From Cyathus striatus (lineage: Eukaryota; Basidiomycota; Agaricomycetes; Agaricales; Nidulariaceae), in NCBI GenBank assembly GCA_025738555.1, contig JAOVFP010000024.1:1364001-1428000 (forward strand): a stretch of 64,000 nt of DNA, in the 5' to 3' direction. Both the position numbers and the translations under genes were made by a program. The notes under the pieces were generated by a model, which worked only from the letters and a program-made list of their open reading frames with translations, was not told the DNA's origin and did no database searches. Positions 1-12,831 of the stretch are shown piece by piece; the stretch's first letter is position 1; each line of letters opens with the position of its first letter.

Positions 1-1362
1 GTATTGTGTCTTGATGGTTTTGGATGAGTAGTTCCAGTTTACCCCGTACTTGGCTTGAGCTCGTCAGTTTCCGACGAACGGAGATGAAGCTGTGAGATTT
101 ATCTTGTATAGCTACTTGTACTTAGCTATCCGTTTACAGGGAATATAAAGCTGCTTACGATATTGAAAGTTTCCTGCCCAAGTCATTTCTACGTTGAGCG
201 GTTTAGTTGCTGAGTAAAATAGAGGAATTACGTCAGTGAAATATGTTGGAAGCAAGGGAACCTCACCTGTGTTGACATCGTACCCTATGAAGCTTGCATC
301 TTGGGAAGTGGGGTCAGGGAATAGAGTATATGCATCAGATGGATGTTCAGGCAATGTGACTAGCACACGACTGGACTGCGCCACCGGGCATGCGTGTTCG
401 ACTGTCCGGTCGAACAGTGTCTGGAAAGACCAGTCTATCCAAAATATCAACTTTTGGTAGTATAAGGATCAAGATGATCGCTTATACCTCGTATGTTGCT
501 CTTTGAAATACGCAAAGGGTCAGAAACGGATTGGAACGTCAGCTTTACTTCAATTCCTTCGGTGCGCCAGAGTACATGTACCCCCATGCCGTGCCAGTCC
601 GCATCGAACACGCGGTGCGGGTTCAGCAGGCTCGCGATACCCGAGAGGGATTTGCACGGGAGGAGTTTTAGGAGGGGCGTTAGGTTCTCTGTGCATACGT
701 GTTCTGAAGGAAGGGAGGCGTGTCGTATCGCATGTGGGCCTGTTCCCCAATCTGGGAGGATGCCTTCTGGAGAGAAAGAGAGTCCTGGTGCAGTCGTTTG
801 TTTCTCGTCCATTGAGCCAAGGGACGCGCAGAACAGGCCTGCGAGGGCGTTACGGAGACCATTCCACCGTTCATCGATACTGTGAAGTGTTAAGGAAGGA
901 TTGGGGCGGTAGGGGTAAGATGTACCTGGTAGAAGCACCGTCCCCCATCCATGCCCATAGTTCCGCGCCTGTTGCGATACCTTGTTCCTCTGGTATCCCC
1001 CAGCGGTCGTAGTCCCAGTTCCCCGCGTTGAGCGTCAGATGCAGTTCAGTGATGGCATATTCTCGTAGGATTTGACCTAAGGCAAGGGGAAAGAGTGTAT
1101 AATGCTGTGCTGTGGCGTTGTAAGTAGGATTTCTACTGTGCAACGAGTAGGACATACATTCGTCCCCAGAGCCTAGAGTCGCAGGGTTGCGTGGCGATGC
1201 GCCCTTCAAGAGCGTTTTGAATGCAAAGCGCGACGCGACTCTGCCATCCGGGAGCGGTCTTAGAGATAGTTCCTCATCAAATTGTTCGTCGAGTCTTGCC
1301 CAGGAATGCGAACAGAGGCTGAGTAGAAAGAGTGGCAGGACAAGCATGCTGTGTTTACCCAT
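1..1362 (-). CDS. GPI16: GPI transamidase subunit Gpi16/PIG-T, 5' part (runs off left edge)
   Basis: ER-membrane subunit of the GPI transamidase, which swaps the C-terminal signal of precursor proteins for a GPI anchor. Seen: the start at 1362 gives a hydrophobic signal peptide (VLPLFLLSLCSHSWA) followed by DEQFDEELSLRPLPDGRV, a luminal N-terminus typical of the family. Further on are LTLNAGNWDYDRWG and the GAELWAWM segment. A second block (about 938-490) has RWNGLRNALAGLFCASL, and a third (450-112) continues with LVTLPEHPSDAYTLFPDP. The blocks are separated by short introns. The reading continues left of position 112 behind another intron, so the C-terminal part and membrane anchor are outside the window. 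It is divergent to AFG2 with only 68 bp between the start codons. Family assignment is firm; exon edges are approximate. Confidence 0.93.
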
Positions 1363-1430
1363 GTTGTCAATTTCAATTTCATAAATCTACTTGTAATATT
1401 GATTCAAATATTTGCGCGAGGTACTTGAAC
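1363..1430. promoter_or_regulatory. 68-bp shared promoter between GPI16 and AFG2
   Basis: The start codons of two divergently transcribed genes (1362 on - and 1431 on +) are separated by 68 AT-rich bases. Both 5' UTRs and core promoters must fit here or overlap the neighbouring coding regions. No clear TATA box is visible. Confidence 0.6.
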
Positions 1431-4370
1431 ATGTCTTCGATAAGATTAAAACAATTCGTGGTTCAGCTGAACGACGATTCAGAGTCCAACACACACCGCA
1501 CTGCGCGACGCCTCATCTTCAACTCTGAATTCCTGAAAAATGCGAAACTGGCCACGGGGGACATCATCGCCGTCGCAAAGGAGGATAATACTAATGCACA
1601 GCTGAAGGTTTACTTCTACCCATGCTCTTCCAGTCAATGGACTCATTTTGTATAGAAATTTGCAGTGGGTGTCGTATGGCCCAGTCTGGAACTCCCCGAA
1701 AATGGTGAGTTTCCGCGTCACCACAGCACTCGCTCACTCATGGTCGTATCAAGCCATACAAGTGTCCACTTCGATCCAGCTAACGGCAGGTCTGGAGCCC
1801 GGCGAGTACGTTCACATTTTCCCCCTGTCCGGACCAGCTTCGAAATTGCCGCCTGGCATACCCTCTTTACGACATGTAAAAATAGCCAAGTCCATACGAC
1901 TCAAAGAACTTCACGTACAGCAAGATTGTGGTACCACCCCGTCGAGCTCTCAATTTGCGCAGCGGGATTGGCTTATCTTACTGCTTCGTGAAGCTCTTGG
2001 TAAGCTATACCCACCACTTCTCGGGGTGTTCTCTGATACCCTTTAGTCGATCTCAAATATATTACGAGCAGTCAGCAACTGCAGATCCAATACGAAGGCC
2101 GAACTCGCACTTTCGCGGTGACTTCAGCATCAGCAACTACCTCAGCCGCTTTAGAACCAGAATCCGACCTCACTCACGGGTTATCTGCTCTCGCAATTCA
2201 TTCTCCACCTCAAATATGGACTGTAAACTGGGACAGCACAATTTCTTTCGTCATTGACGAAAAGACAGACGAACTGACCCACAAGGTGAAACACATATCT
2301 TACATTATAATCCAGTCTACTTACGGCGTACCAGCCCGAAATTGAGATCCTACATCATTCCGCCAAAAAGGCGTACTCATCTGTCGGTGGTTTGAACAAG
2401 CAGATTGAGGAGATACGGGACTTACTGGAAATTCCCCTCGCTCGTCCGGAGCTGTTCCGACACTTCGGTAAAAGCGTTATTTATTTATTTATTTATCGAC
2501 TACGTCTTAATCTATTTGTTAGGTCTTAAACCCCCGCGAGGAATTCTCCTGCATGGTCCACCAGGAACAGGAAAAACCCACCTAGCACGCGCCATTGCCT
2601 CCTCCACCTATTCCTCCGTTCTAGTGATAAATGGTCCCGAGCTCTCTTCTGCATACCATGGCGAGACTGAGTCGAAATTACGTGATGTGTTCAAACAAGC
2701 CCGCGAGAAAAGCCCCTGTATCGTCATTCTGGACGAGGTTGATGCGTTAGTGCCAAGGCGGGAGGACAGTGCCGGTGGGGAAGTGGAAAAACGCGTTGTA
2801 GCCACGCTTTTGACTATACTTGATGGGATTGAGGGTGAGGGCGAGGATGAAGGGCGAGTGGTGGTTATTGGGACTACTAACCGGCCTAATGCTATCGACC
2901 CCGCACTTCGTCGTCCGGGGAGGTTTGATAAGGAGATCGAAATTGGTATGTATACGATTTTGAGTAGGCATTGAAACTTATCCCGCTTCTAGGTATACCA
3001 GACGCAGAAGCGCGCTGTTCAATCCTCAATGTTCTTCTCTCCAAAACGCCGCATAGCATTTCACCAGAAGAAGTATACGCCCTCGCATCTCGTGCGCATG
3101 GGTACGTTGGCGCGGATCTAAGTGCAGTAGTCAGAGAAGCCGGAACGATCTCTATCAAGCAGTGGCTCTCTTCCACCCAACCACCCGATTCAAGCTCCCT
3201 AGTCCTAACACTTGCCGACCTCGAAGCAGCAATGCCCACTGTACGTCCTTCCGCAATGCGCTCCCTGTTCGTCGACACGCCTCCTGTTCGTTATGCGGAT
3301 GTGGGCGGGCAGGCAGGGACGATTCAAAAACTCCGGGAAGCAGTCGAGTGGCCTTTGTTGCATCCGGAAGCGTTCAAGAGGTTGGGGGTGAGACCTCCCA
3401 AAGGGCTGCTGCTTTATGGCCCTCCCGGGTGTAGCAAGACTATCCTTGCTCGAGCGTGCGCTTGTGAGAGTGGAGTTAATTTTGTTGCTGTTAAAGGACC
3501 CGAGGTGAGTTCGGATAAGGTATGGATCGGGTTATTGCTGATTTTCACCTACCTTGTAGCTTTTGAATAAATTTGTGGGAGAGTCTGAACGAGCCGTGCG
3601 TGAGATATTTAGGAAGGCGCGTGCTGCTGCGCCTTCGATTTTTTTTTGTATGTCTCTTTCATTCACTTTTTTCCATAGATCTGACGGAGTGGACAGGATG
3701 AAGTGGACGCACTTGCGAGCTCTAGAACATCAGATTCAGATACTGCTTCGTCACATGAGGGTGTTCTGACGAGTTTATTAAACGAAATGGACGGGGTGCA
3801 GGAATTGCTGGGGGTGACTGTTATTGCTGCCACCAATAGGCCTGATACTATTGTACGTTATGCCGTATTTTCCAATTTTGCAAATGCTGAATAGTCTATT
3901 TGAAGGACCCGGCACTCATGCGACCTGGTAGACTGGATCGGATTCTTTATGTTGGGCCACCAGATCATGAAGGCAGAATTGAGATCCTCAAAATTAGAAC
4001 AAGAACGATGTCAGTTGATCCACATATAGACCTTGAAAATATTGCAAATTTGGTAATCTTCTCCCCCTCCCTATATATATATATATCGCATAGCGAAACT
4101 AAACTGTTCTAAAGACGGACGGCTGTTCCGGGGCAGAGATTTCTGCTCTCTGTCAAGAAGCTGCGATTTTGACCATGCAACAGGACATGAGCGCACCATA
4201 TGTACGTGAACGTTTGATTTGTTTATGTGGAGAAGATTCTCAAATGACATGCATAGGTTCCTGAAGAATCGTTCGTCACGGCAGCCAAGTCGATGAAGAG
4301 ACAGATCACACCAGCGGTTTTGAGCAAGTTTGCACAGTGGCAAGATGGAAGCGATACCAGGAGTTTGTGA
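1431..4370 (+). CDS. AFG2: AAA+ ATPase Afg2/Drg1 (SPATA5-like), 60S ribosome biogenesis
   Basis: Type II AAA ATPase that strips Rlp24 and other shuttling factors from cytoplasmic pre-60S particles. Seen: a CDC48-like N-domain (exons 1431-1607 and from 1656). D1 has Walker A GPPGTGKT (about 2549), Walker [12 protein letters not shown] and the [19 protein letters not shown] block. D2 has GPPGCSKT at about 3418, the Ser-containing Walker A characteristic of Afg2 rather than Cdc48, then [26 protein letters not shown] and [16 protein letters not shown]. It ends GSDTRSL with TGA at 4368. Many introns are present. Odd: the D2 Walker B exon ends in a run of nine T (3639-3647) that puts the DEVDAL exon out of phase by one base, probably a homopolymer indel in the assembly. 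Assignment is firm; some internal junctions are uncertain. Confidence 0.93.
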
Positions 4371-5294
4371 GATAGTTCAATTTACTTCACAGTAAGTCAG
4401 GGATGCGCGATATTAATGACCTCGCGTTCGAATTTCTATTGCCAATTAGGACACAATATTAATATGGCTGGCGGGGGGGTGAGAATTGAGCAGTTACCTC
4501 AAAATGGTGAATGGGAAACTCAGCAAGAAAGCATTTTTATATATCAGTTCTTACCACTTGGCAGATGTACTGTTCAACTTCGGTGGTTGTACGTGCAGAT
4601 TAGCATTTTTGTCTCTTGCAATTTCCCAATCGAATTGTTCTTGCGAGGAAGATAAACACATTGAAAACTATAGACTTTCAAGAACCCTATTTCATTTCAA
4701 GGTCTGTCATCGTGGAACACAACTTGCCAGCATTACACTGTTTTAAATCCCAGTGCAAAGGGCACATTAGATCAAAAGGTGCAATCTTTTCTCCATCTCA
4801 TAACGAATTATGACGGTGGCACATCAAAGGATGGCAAATTTCAGACAAGTTTCAAATGGCCTAGTACTTGCTTAGTACCTATCGCAGTCAAGACGTATGG
4901 GCTGATTACTAGGAACAGCGTCGGGTGCAAATGCTGAAACTCTACCTGTACAAAGATTACTTGGTTGTAGCTCTATACCGTCAAGGGTTGGTTTGTCGGA
5001 GTGAATACTAATTACGGTATTTGACGGCTATGAAAATAACGTCACAAAAGTACTGTAACTGTATGCTACTTCAACTTGGCACAATGGCAAGAAGCCAGAA
5101 GCATTACTAAATGATCATATGACCGGACTTCAGGCGAAATGGATTGCCGGTGTCCGGTTAGTCCAAGTCTATTCGAGTCTATTCCCAATTGACCCTGGGA
5201 CCGTAGCGTCACGTACTTAAGGCTAAGTCCACAGAATGTTCATATCTCTACCCCGCATTTTCTCCCATCCTGTAATTTCGCCAGTTTCCGAACA
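4371..5294. other. Intergenic, no gene recognised
   Basis: About 920 bases between AFG2 and the thiolase gene. Open frames here are short and show no family resemblance. The last 100 bases probably hold the promoter of the thiolase gene. No repeats or RNA genes are seen. Confidence 0.5.
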
Positions 5295-7258
5295 ATGAAA
5301 GGACGCAGGACTTTTCTTATTGGCGCTGGATGCACGGTGTTCATCAAGGCAAGGTTTCAGTGCTTCATTTGCATCTTGCTGATATTAACTTGGTTGTAGC
5401 CCAGAGCAACGAGAACCCCTGAAGATGTAGGTCCTGTTATTTTGTCTTGGCTTTACATCAACATTAATTAGTGAATACTCATTAGATGGGACTTGAAGCA
5501 GCAACCAAGGCACTTCTCGATGCCGGTAAGCGCTCTGCTTTCCAGGCAGGAAATAATACCGCCTAAATAGCTGAAAAGGCATAACTTACGACGAAGTCGA
5601 GAGCGCATTTGTGGGGTATTGTTATGGTGATTCTACTACAGGCCAGGTGGGTTGCGGAACTAGATTAAATGTTGCTTTTCTCATTTAAGGCATAGCGTGC
5701 TCTCTACAACCTTGGATTAACATATATTCCGATTGTCAATGTGAATAATAATTGTTCTACAGGTTCCTCAGCGCTTTATCAGGCCAATAACTCCGTTAAA
5801 TACGGGCAAGTGGAATGCTCTCTCGCCCTAGGCTTTGAGCGCATGAAGCCGGGAAGCCTTGGGACCAATTTTCCTGACCGACCTTCTCCTATAACTCTAT
5901 TCAATAAGAAGATGGAAGAGTTGGAGCGCGAGGAGTTCGGACTGAATCACGGTCCTGGTGCTCCCCGTTTGTTTAGTAATGGTGCTCAGGAATATTTCAT
6001 GAAGTATGGTGGAAACATCGAACATCTAGCCAAGATTGGTACGCCTCGGCTCCTTTCTGATCCTGGTAGTATGTGCTCATTTATATTCCTAGCGTCCAAG
6101 AACCACAAACATTCCCTAAAAAACCCATATTCTCAATTTAGAGATGGATGGAGCACCGAACAGGTCATGGCTGCGCCGAAAATTACAAATCAACTCACTA
6201 AATTCATGTGTAGCCCTACCTCTGTGAGCATGCACTTATTGCAAGTATGGCAACTGTTTTACGCTGATATTAAAATTTAGGACGGAGCTGCTTGCTGCAT
6301 CGTTGCTTCTGAGCACTTTGTGCATGCGCATGGCCTGGAGAACCAAGCTATCGAAATTGTTGCGCAGGCTTTAACTACGGATGGACCTGGTACTTTCGAT
6401 GGGCGAAGTGCTATGGACATTGTTGGCTATAGCATGACAAAGGAGTGTGCGAATAGGGTGTTCATGGAAGCTGGATTCACTGAGGGTGAGGGGCGAGATC
6501 AGGTGGGTGTAATTGAATTGCATGACTGTTTTGCTGCAAATGAGGTCCGCCGCTTACTTCTTTCTTGGAGCTATTATAATAACCGCTTTGAAATCATAGC
6601 TAATAACATATTCCGCACTCGGACTTTGCGGCGAGGCTGAGGCTCACAAGCTTGTCGACCGAGGGGACAATACTGTGAGTAACCACGTTGGTCATATTGT
6701 AAGGCGTCTAAAAGAAATAAAAAATAAAAGTACGGTGGAAAATTTGTTGTCAATCCTAGTGGTGGCCTTGAAGCCAAGGGACATCCTCTTGGGGCAACTG
6801 GATTAGGAATGCACTTTTATATTATGAGTAAGTTCTGTTTCATTTTTTTTCTGTCTTAAGGACCCACTTTACTTCTCAGTGCAACTACGTGATTGTAAGT
6901 AATCATCATACAAGTGTCATGGATAGTGATCGAATGTACGAGAAGGGGCTGGCCCAATGCAAGTATCAGGACTGTTCAATACCCCCGATGAGCGTGGTAA
7001 GTTTGGACTGGTGCATAACGTGGGTCTAGGAGGAGCCGTAGTCGTTTCTTTACTGCGTCGGCCTGAGTTCTATAAACCTGGAGGAGCTGATGGGCGAACA
7101 AGGTATTAGAAATATATGATTATCTATTGTAATCTGATTTTGTCGACAGGCTTGGCTATAATCACGCGCATGAATACCGTTCAATTACGATGGCTGACGT
7201 CGACAGGGTCAAGTCCAAGAACGCGTCTCCGTATATTTTACACCATGCGAAGTTGTAG
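5295..7258 (+). CDS. Peroxisomal SCP-x-type thiolase (no SCP2 domain), PTS1 = AKL
   Basis: Acetyl-CoA C-acyltransferase of the sterol-carrier-protein-x class, expected in peroxisomal beta-oxidation of branched or very long acyl chains. Seen: the start at 5295 gives [20 protein letters not shown], then [20 protein letters not shown] after two short introns. The nucleophile region is [19 protein letters not shown]. The His motif is [14 protein letters not shown], and the C-terminal motif is [20 protein letters not shown]. The protein ends HHAKL, a good peroxisomal targeting signal type 1, at 7256-7258. The SCP2 lipid-binding domain found at the end of animal SCP-x is absent, as in stand-alone thiolase paralogues. 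An acceptor at about 6950 (GAGAAG) gives the expected RDWAGPMQV reading; nearer AG sites give stops. Roughly nine introns. Confidence 0.92.
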
Positions 7259-7701
7259 GACATTGGAATCACATTGGAACATGTAACACCGCAACCTGGA
7301 TGTATTTTATCTTTAACACGTTGTATGAATTAAGATAGTGCACCGAGTTATCGGAAGTCCGTCAGAATAAAAATAAACATTTCACCCGGTAGAATGCAAT
7401 TTATGTATCATATACATAGCCTGTCAATGTTTCATCTCCGTGTCCTTTGCAACAGGTCCATAACTAGATGTATCACCGCTACTTTACAGTACATTTTATT
7501 CAATTCTATAAGGGAAAGAGGTATCGACTAAGAACTGGGAATATGATTAGAAAAGAGATAATGCTAACTGGAAATTATCATGGAAATAACACAACAATTT
7601 GAAGGAGAATAAAAGTAAGACTCGAGAATCATTTCAAATATTATTAAGATAGTAGAGTTGTAGTGAGGGTCCCCTTGACTGTTAGTATATTGCGTCTCGT
7701 A
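7259..7701. other. Intergenic region between two convergent genes
   Basis: About 440 AT-rich bases holding the 3' ends of the thiolase gene and of DOT1, which converge. Nothing coding is seen. Confidence 0.5.
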
Positions 7702-10071
7702 TTATCTTCTTCCACGGGTGCGAGTTAAGGACGCACGAGCGTTTTCGAATCGTTCTCTGATCTTGGCGTACCCTTCGCGGTCAACGCGATGAATATAGTA
7801 GCTCCCGCCGCTATTTCCCCACGACACACTACCTGAGTGGTACGGTCGCTCTGTGACATCAAAGATAGCACTAATGTCGTCAACCTAAAATACACAGTTA
7901 ACAAATCGCTAGCCATGAATTTATGTAAGTTTACGTACGTTGCGTTCAGTTACTCGTGCATTCAAAGAGTTCACGAAGGGTTTCAATGATACAACGATTG
8001 CGCCTTCCTTCAGATCCAGAAACTTTGGCCGAAGGGCTTCATTTACTGTGCGCATGGAAGTTAACTGCGGAATCTTCTCTGCGAAAATTGAAAACTCACA
8101 GCTCTCCTCGAACACTTTGTTATCGACCAACAAAACGTCAGCCTTGGGAATCAACTCATCTACCCGTGAGCTAGTAAGCATATTGCCCTGCTCGACCTCC
8201 ATGTCGCCCACCCGCACACCCCACATACGAGCGCGGATCTTGATTTGTTCGATCATATCTTTCGCCACTCGTGCAGGAGCAGGCATGAGTTCAATTCCGT
8301 AGCTTTTGCACCCCGTCTGCAAACTAGCTTGCACAACGACGTTGCCAACACCACTTCCAAGATCGAGAAATAGCGAGTCTTCCTTTAGCTTGGTTACGCG
8401 AATAATTTCGTGCGAGAGTGAGGGAAGAAGCTCTCCATATACGGTACTGCTGAAAGCCTCGTACTGCTTGAGACTAGGTACATTGGGGCCTGTACTTCGC
8501 TGATAGTTTTCTTCGATTATACGCATCAGAACTTTATGTGGTATACCTGCCTCTGTCCATTTTTCTACTGCTGCCTTCATTACATTAATGGGAGAGGGAG
8601 CGAACGGATCTAGAGGAGGTATAGGATACTTTAAGGAATGAAGAATTGCATTTATATCTGATATGGCACGAATGAACAAAGGTCCGTCTTGCCTAACTAT
8701 TGCCATGTGCAATATCTTGAGAATGGGCATGGGTGTAGAGGTAGAATGTGAATCTGATATTGAAGATAATGATGTCAGGGACGATGACGAGGAAGCTAAG
8801 GAGCTTAAGCTAGAAGTAGAGGCGCTACTTGCTCTGGAATTTGGAGGTGAAGGCGATGGAGAAGGTGGAGGTGATACAGCGTCCGATAATAATTCATTGG
8901 GTATAGGACCAAATAGGTGTTGTTGTGCTGGCGTTAAATAATCTAATGAAAGCAAGTGTCAAAGAGAAACAATGAAAGGGACGATAGGCACGAACGTTCT
9001 ACCATGGTATATAGTGACTTTTCCAGATCTAATATAGGGTTATAGTGATCCTTGTCTTTTGGTACAAGAAGTATAAATCTGAACGACAGTTGTGAAGTTA
9101 GAACATACGAATAAGAGAGGAACAATCGTGGCGGCAACAAAGCCCCAGGCAACGAAGAGAAACACCAGAGGAGCACAAGCATGTTTCGCCTCACGGTATA
9201 AGGTTTTCACCTAGGAAGGTAACAAAACGAGAGAGAATGGCACACCTTTCAACGGCATTAGTGTTAGGATACTCCAACTCCACCACAGGATAGTTTTCAA
9301 GATGAGGTTCGAATGATTTATCATTTGAATCAGCTGGATTCTTAAAATCTAGTAAAAGTTACGCGTCGTCAGTATAAACACGTGTTAATAGAAGGAAAGC
9401 GCGTCGAGACGCCACGGACAAGCTTTGTAGGACTTCATAAGACGTTTAACGACGTTCTCGGAGCTGATATGGGAAATGCCTGGGGTGCCGTCTTCGTTAA
9501 CGACCCAGCGGCGTTTTACCACGGGGAAGTCAGTTTCCCATGGTGGGAAGGAAGAGGTAGAGCGCGACCTGCTACTGCGATAGATGGGCTCGGGGGAAGG
9601 AGCCTGTGTACGAGGACGACTTGGAATGCGTGGAACAGCAGAAGCTCTGCGTTTCTTCCTGGGCTTTGCAGCAGTAGGGGTGGTACGGAGTCGTTTGACC
9701 TGGCGGGGAAGGGCGGCAGGTTCCTCTGGGGCCGGGGTTGAGTTGGAGGATTTTAAGTTGGACGGGGGTGGACTGGGAGGAATAGAGAGGGGAGAAGAAG
9801 CAGCGGTGGATGGCGGAGAGGAGGAAGGCGGGAAGGAGCCCAAACTTGGAGGGGTAAGACTGCTGCGTTGACGATGAGGAGGTGGCAACTTGCGTATGAC
9901 GCGTGTGGTGACGACGACCGGAGAAGAGGAGGAGGAGGAGGAGGAGGAGGAGGAGGAGGAGGAGGAGGAGGAAGAGGAAGCAGTTGGCTTGGAGGAGAAG
10001 AAAGAGAGGTCGGTGGAAGAGGGAAGGGGAGGATGAGAGGAGATCATGGCGGGGACAGGAGACAGAGACAA
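7702..10071 (-). CDS. DOT1: Histone H3-K79 methyltransferase Dot1
   Basis: SAM-dependent, non-SET methyltransferase that modifies H3 lysine 79 on nucleosomes (silencing, checkpoint). Five coding exons are inferred: 10071-9411 (basic, Ser/Pro-rich N-terminus with a poly-Ser run and PRKKRRASAVPR, likely nucleosome/DNA binding); 9348 to about 9246 (NPADSNDKSFEPH...VVELEYPNTNAVER); about 9082-8996 (FILLVPKDKDHYNPILDLEK); 8942 to about 7930; and about 7886-7702. The donor/acceptor pair 8996/8942 yields YTMVEHYLTPAQQHLFG. The catalytic core has DLGSGVGNVVVQASLQTGCK (motif I), YGIELMPAPARVAKD and the LLVDNKVFEE loop. The C-terminus holds VSWGNSGGSYYIHRVDRE. The start could also be the in-frame ATG eight codons in. 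It is divergent to the FAD oxidoreductase gene. Confidence 0.94.
9926..9980 (-). repeat. Trinucleotide (GGA/TCC) tract encoding poly-Ser in DOT1
   Basis: About 50 bases of almost pure GAG/GGA repeats on the plus strand, read on the minus strand as a run of about 18 serines in the N-terminal region of Dot1. Such tracts vary in length between strains, and this one keeps the frame. Confidence 0.85.
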
Positions 10072-10313
10072 GGACAGAGACAGAGACAGGGGAGAGTAAC
10101 GAGAAAGAAAGTCGTTGTAGCGGGGGACGAATAAATCCAGAGTGAAAAGAAAGAATTTAAAGGAAGAGCGGACGACGACGAGCAGACTGCAAAGTGTCCA
10201 GCCTCAGCCCGCACTCACAACACTCGGGATTTTTGGGTGGCTGTGCTTGTAATTAAATTAAATATTAACTTTTTATTCTATATTCTATAGTCCCACTCAC
10301 ACACCTGCACGCT

Positions 10314-12173
10314 ATGGGCGCTATCTTATCTAACATTCCTCGCTCCCTGTGCAAACATCTCATCCGTGCTCTCATTCGTTTTGTCCCTCTCATATATATA
10401 TACCCCCCTCTCCACCGCCTCCTCACCCGCATTCGCCGATCCCCTGGCATTCCCCTTTCCAATCCCTCCTCACCGTACTGGACATGTCTTCCTTCGCCAA
10501 TTGCATCCCATGGCTCTAGTGCCACCCAAGTTCCTTCCTATGCCGATGTCGTCGTCATTGGAAGCGGTATCACTGGAACTTCTTTCGTTCGTGAGCTGCT
10601 CGACTATAGCGCGGAACATCCTTCCTCGGATAGTCCATTGCAGGTCGTCATGCTAGAAGCACGCGAAATTTGTTCTGGCGCGACTGGAAGGTAAGCTCTC
10701 TCGCGAGGATCATCATCATTATTGACACTGGTTCGTTTCTATTCAAGGAACGGTGGTCATATAACGCCACTCTTGTACCATGACTACCTCCAATTGAAGC
10801 ATAAGTATGGGATGCACATGGCTCGGAAGATCATCCAGTTTCGATTAGCACATCTGCCGGAGCTGCTTTCTGTGGCCGACCACGAAGGCCTGCTTGGCCA
10901 ATCTCAGTGCAGGGTGGTGGAGGCGTTCGACGTTTTTCTTGACCAGACTTTATACAAGAACGCTAAAGTACAACTCGATCACTTTTGCAAGGACATGCCC
11001 GAGGAAAGTAAACATTACAAGATATATGAAGGAACAAGAGCCATCAGAGTAGGAAGCCCAATAGAGTTTGCGATGCATTCGTAATTCACCTTAATGTTAA
11101 TATACAGGATCTTCAGCTGTCTACATTAACAATCGGTTGTTTTTCCACTCAAGGCGGCTCCATTCACCCGTACCGCTTTGTTACGGGGATACTATCACGT
11201 CTTTTAAAGATCTATCCGTTCCAGTAGGTGATCATCGTTGAAAATAAAATAAAATAAACTACTAAATCGAAATTTGAGCAGCTTTCACCTTTTTGCTCAT
11301 ACCCCATGTGTGGCGATAAATATCCTAGATGATCCAGGGACGCCACAGATGTATTTGGTGAAGACATCGAAGGGTATTATCAGAACTCCGCATGTTGTTC
11401 ATGCGACCAATGCATGGGTGTCACATCTATTGCCTGGATTGAGGGATAAGATCATTCCTGCGAGAGGTGTCATGACAGCGCAGATTCCACGACATGGACT
11501 AGGAGATATCAAAAGCACAGAACAGTCAAGGGCGGAAACATGGAAAGGAACACGGTCTTTCGTATTTTATCCTGGAAAATCAATGGACTGTTTCGATTAT
11601 CTTACTCAGCAACTACCTAAATCAAAGGACGCAGCGGATCTCTCGGAGCCATGTGGCGAGCTGATGTTCGGAGGAGGATTTGTACGGGATAATGGATCCC
11701 TGACAGAGATTGGGAATGTCGACGACAGACAATGGAAGTCGGAGACGGCCGGCTATCTGATGGGCGCGTTGAAGGATTACTTCTCAACCGGAGAGGATGA
11801 AAGTCCTCATTTGAAAGAGGATGTGCGGACATTATGGAGCGGCATTCTTGCATTTTCAGTAGATGAATGTCCGTGGGTGGGAAGAGTGCCATCGAATATA
11901 AGTCGACGCGTTGTACGAGATCGGGATTGTGACGGAAAGAATTTCGCGACGGGTAACGGTCTGGCACCTGCTGCGGAATGGATGGCGGCTGGATACAGTG
12001 GAGAAGGGATGGTACATGCATGGATGAGCGGTAAGGCGCTGGCGCACATGGTGCTAAACTCGACGCGCAGGAAGGAGATCGAAGAGAGCTGGTTCCCTGA
12101 CGTGTTTAAAGTGACGGAAGAGCGGTGGAAAGATGCATGTTTTGAAAATCTGCTTGTGAGCTACGTTGGATAG
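10314..12173 (+). CDS. DAO-family FAD-dependent oxidoreductase
   Basis: Flavoprotein of the D-amino-acid oxidase/glycine oxidase-like superfamily; the substrate cannot be told from sequence. Seen: the start at 10314 gives a basic N-terminal extension with a short hydrophobic stretch (FVPLIYIYPPL). Next comes the Rossmann motif ADVVVIGSGITGTSFVREL (GxGxxG), then LEAREICSGATGRNGGHI (FAD-binding loop), split by an intron 10693 to about 10747. A third exon holds GGSIHPYRFV, and the last long exon (from about 11282) holds VHATNAWVSHLLPGL, ARGVMTAQIPR, LMFGGGFVRDNG and the C-terminal GYSGEGMVHAWMSGKALAHM, typical of the family. Four exons, stop at 12171. Related agaricomycete proteins are often multicopy. 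The N-terminal extension could mean organelle or membrane association, which is inference only. Confidence 0.85.
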
Positions 12174-12831
12174 ATTTGGGCCATTCTTTATTGTAGCGAG
12201 TAAAGGTACATGATGATAGACACGTCGACACGAGTATACAGTTGCAGATACTTTAAAATTAGAAGTAGGGTAATGGAGACACGGTCAAAGATAACCGGGA
12301 TAAGCAGAGACAGATTTGGAAAGGGACGATGATGGTTGTTGCTAGCAGAGATGGCAATGGACTGCGGGGGGTGGGCAGGAGACGCGTCTGACTCTGAGAT
12401 TGGGGTTGAGCTTGATGATGAACATGAGACGGGAGCAAGATAGTCATGGGGAAAGCTGTCTGTATGTGTGGGAGGCTGATGGAGGAGAAGATCAGGAGAC
12501 GGGTGGAATGCGCAAGAATAGATAGCAGTAGCATTAATTATATTATTATTTGAATTTATTTTGATTGTGGCATGGTGACAGCGCTCGACCCGACATTCCA
12601 ACTCCCCCCCAACGCATCCGTCCTCCCTGCGTCCCCGTCTCCTTCTCCATTTCATTTTTCCTTCTTTTTGCCTTTCTCCAACCCTTTCTTTCTCTTTCTT
12701 GCTCCTTGCTTTTCTGCTCCTCCAGCTCTGGTCAGTTTTTTCCTTTTTCCTTGCTAACCCCTTCGTTTACTTATATTCCATTCGCCAGGGCTCCCAGGTC
12801 TCCCTCGCCCCGGGCCTTTGTTCTCAAGTCC

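Noticed and set aside
12188..12655. Minus-strand frame opposite the BNI4-like 5' region
   Set aside because: Low-complexity, no family resemblance, lies in the leader of the sense gene.
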